The position numbers and the translations under genes are program-made. From NCBI GenBank assembly GCA_004764695.1, contig SMSO01000032.1, positions 2,506,501-2,570,500 of the forward strand: a stretch of 64,000 nucleotides of DNA, in the 5' to 3' direction. The DNA is from Schizochytrium sp. TIO01 (Eukaryota > Sar > Bigyra > Thraustochytrida > Thraustochytriidae). Under the pieces are notes generated by a model. That model saw nothing but the letters and a program-made list of their open reading frames with translations, searched no databases and was not told where the DNA came from. Positions 61,463-64,000 of the stretch are shown here, in pieces (the stretch's first letter is position 1; each line of letters starts with the position of its first letter).

Positions 61463-64000
61463 GGTAATCTCTCAGCAAGACTATGCTTGTTGCTCTGCAA
61501 TAAGCAAAAGACTACTATCTCCCCTGAATGATGGCTTCAGTAGGTACCAGTACTTGCCAGTACGTGAGACGTGTGAGGCCACTTGTGCCAGAGGAGCCAC
61601 AGGCCAAAGCTCCAAGCCTCGGAAGAGCCTGCCCGGCCCCAAGAAGTATTGCACAGATGCTAGAAACCTACCCCTTTTAAGGGTTTGTTGTGCAGCTTGT
61701 GCGTGTGACTAGCTACGCACGGACAAGAACCTGCTGTCTCGAGTGATCGATCGGTCTTAGACACTTTGCTTCCTTCACTAGTTTTCTTTGTTCTCACGCT
61801 GGTATTACGTATCTCTAGCTGCTGCTACTACGGTACTACCTAGACTCTTACTTTTTAGTCACAAAAGGTCTTTTCGTAAGAAAGAAAGAGGTACAATCAA
61901 AGGTTAAGCAAAAATCTGCTCAAGTTGTCCAGTTCCAGCACTTTGTGGAGAAAACTATTAGCTGCTAGATATTATAATCGGCGCTCGTAGATTTCTGAGG
62001 TGTTGACAGGGAGTTTTGGAGTTCGGGGTTTGTAGCCTTCATTCATCGAGTTTGCTTCGGTGTATGAGGAAAGATATGTTACATATCCGTCACGATACAG
62101 CCAAGGTGACGACCTTTCCACGGATCTCAAAGCTGAGCAAAACGACTCAACTAGATAGGGTATACGATTTATTTATTTTAATAATGTATAAATGAATGTT
62201 AAATTAACATTTTCTAAAATTTTCAAGACAATATTAATAATTGAAAAATAAAGAAAATTCAAATTCAAATATGATATATATGCCTAGTCTTTCTATCAAT
62301 CAATATATGTATAATAATCAAATAAATAATGTTTTAAACAAAATTAAATGGTTATCACAAAAACTTAAGTTGGTATGTAGATATCTAGTCACCAACATAT
62401 CCCGGTAAGTTTTTATTACAAAGCAGTCTTCCGAGAGCCAAGTTTTAGCAGGGATGTAGGTACCTACTCCAAAGTCCTTGAGCCTGTCTCCTCTCGACTA
62501 CACTCAACTTGCTTATCTTCTAATTGTCGTTGTCGTTTGTTTTTAAGGCCGCTTCTCCCACCAACTATTAGGTCTAGCTAGTGCTTACTAAACTTGGAAT
62601 GTTGTGACCCAATCAAAAAAAGCGCAATCATCATTCTTCAGACACTTCAGCGAGCTTTCAAGAACAGCCACCCTGCTTCTGAGTAGGTCCTCTAGGCAGT
62701 CTCATCTACCCTGCACAAAGGTGTTCTGAAAGTGGATAATTCGTGCGATCGCAAATTCATCATGGTACCATTAAAGGACTGAAGTTGGCGCTGTTACGAT
62801 TGTATCAGATAGACTTCGTGTCGTGCACGTGCCGCAGGTTTTAAAGAACTTCAAAGCTCCAGCTGATCTCCCTCGCTCGGTTGCTCTGCAGCAGCGCGAA
62901 CCAATGCATTGACGTATGTATAAGTCGGGGCGGCAACGTCGAGGCAGAGACGCTGGAACTGCCTCGCGCGAGCCATTATGCACCTGAATCATCTTATGTT
63001 TGCATGAGCAGCGGAGTTCAGATCCCTCGAGACGTTTACTTTTATGGCCAAAATATAGTATCGTGCTCAAACTTTTTTAGTAACTCTATATTCTGTTTTT
63101 TCACTTCCCTTACATTCTGTGGAGTGCTATATAGTATTAGCAAGTGCTACTAGTCGAGTATATCATTTTTATTTCTTTTTTAAAGAAAAGAGAAAAGTCT
63201 ACGCCCTCGTAGGCCTACTTAGTTATATTTATTTTTACAAAAGGAAAAAAGTAAGACAGACAAAAAATGCAATTCAGAATTTAGAGTTATATTTTGTAAA
63301 AAGAAAGAATGAGAAAGTATGAAGACATCACTTGAGAGGTACACGAAGTGAAAGCGGAGACCTCTTCACAGCTGGCTGTAAAGTATCCTCATAGACAACA
63401 AAAGCAAAGAACTACTTCTCTTGATGGCTATGGTCTGTTTTCATAATCATAACATAGTGAAGAAGCGCCTAGCATTGTCCGCCCAAGCTCTGAATATCTA
63501 CCTCCCAAAAATGCAAACATACGTCTTTTAGGTAATACATCAGTCTAAAATCGCTTTTTAATGACGCAATTGTAACAACAAGAAGTCATTTAGCAATGTT
63601 TGATGGCCTGAGATTGGCTCGGTATAGACAAGAAGAGTACTACATCAGCTCGGCAAGCATTTTGTGTAGTATAATATTAGGAGCTCCTCTCTGTCTTTCG
63701 CGCGGCATTCGAGCACCACTTTAAATTGTTGAGTGCCTCGCCGCTCGGAGGCTATTATAAGGAAGCTCAAATTCAAGTTTCACGATCTCCAATCAAGTTA
63801 AATATAGAAAGTAATATCTTAAGTCAAAAATTTGCTCAAAGCAAGGGTAAACTTGAATGAGAGCAACAGAAGTTCCCGAAAGGAGTAGTATCGTAGCCAG
63901 GATAAAATAGGTAACCTAACCGATCATTATTTTGCCGTATCTGATTTTAATTCCCTCGTCTTTGCTCCTTTGCACTATTCTGATTTATCTACAAACATTC
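61463..64000. other. intergenic, right edge
   Basis: A 2.5-kb stretch upstream of ABC copy 3 with no supported gene. It includes a very AT-rich block at about 62160-62345, a TAGGTACCTAC word at 62457-62467 and a GCACGTGC site at 62824. Open frames of 60-99 codons lack motifs. Confidence 0.5.
62160..62345. other. AT-rich block (about 85% A+T)
   Basis: Roughly 185 bp of TTTA/ATTAA-rich sequence, clearly richer in A+T than its surroundings. It could be a matrix-attachment or replication-associated region; nothing in the sequence decides this. Confidence 0.4.

Noticed and set aside
1-64000. CRISPR arrays, bacterial operons, Shine-Dalgarno sites, rRNA and tRNA genes
   Set aside because: None seen; gene structure and content are eukaryotic nuclear.

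Overview
The window is nuclear DNA from a eukaryotic microbe. It has long, nearly intron-free genes of 1 to 6 kb, gene-free stretches of 0.3 to 5 kb rich in microsatellites, and one clear spliceosomal intron (GCAG|GTAAGT donor). The products are eukaryotic: ceramide synthase, glucosidase II beta, a myosin carrying a RhoGEF module, an arrestin-fold protein, a calmodulin-lysine methyltransferase-like enzyme and ABCA transporters. The overall style fits a stramenopile-like protist, possibly a labyrinthulomycete/thraustochytrid. That placement is an inference; no rRNA or organelle marker is present.

Layout. 1-5.0 kb: no gene; microsatellite and a CACGTG inverted repeat. 5.0-6.2 kb (-): ceramide synthase. 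7.4-9.4 kb (-): membrane-anchored tubulin-tyrosine-ligase-like protein. 10.9-11.2 kb: decayed Ulp1-type (C48) cysteine protease with recognisable catalytic residues. 13.1-14.5 kb (+): secretory FUT8-like fucosyltransferase, overlapping tail to tail with a WW-domain protein (14.5-17.9 kb, -). Only 10 nt upstream of that lies a coiled-coil ORF (17.9-19.3 kb, -); the two may be one frameshifted or spliced gene. 20.1-22.1 kb (+): glucosidase II beta, split over three frames. 22.2-25.4 kb (-): PepN-type M1 aminopeptidase. 26.7-27.8 kb (-): intron-containing single-pass membrane protein. 28.1-33.4 kb (-): myosin with DH-PH tail. 35.6-36.8 kb (+): arrestin-fold adaptor. 37.0-38.2 kb (-): CaMKMT-like methyltransferase.

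38.9-61.5 kb (-) is the main structural feature: three tandem full-length ABCA-type transporters of about 1930-1970 residues. The segment encoding nucleotide-binding domain 1 is almost identical at DNA level in all three, while the flanking transmembrane parts have diverged clearly. A second near-identical segment around NBD2 is shared only by copies 2 and 3. This mosaic is the pattern expected from gene conversion. Copy 1 carries a one-base insertion inside the shared NBD1 tract that breaks its frame.

Several genes belong to the secretory/endomembrane system (ceramide synthase, glucosidase II beta, FUT8-like enzyme, lipid-type ABC transporters, arrestin adaptor), but nothing shows that they act as one pathway; apart from the ABC array the neighbourhood looks like ordinary eukaryotic gene order.
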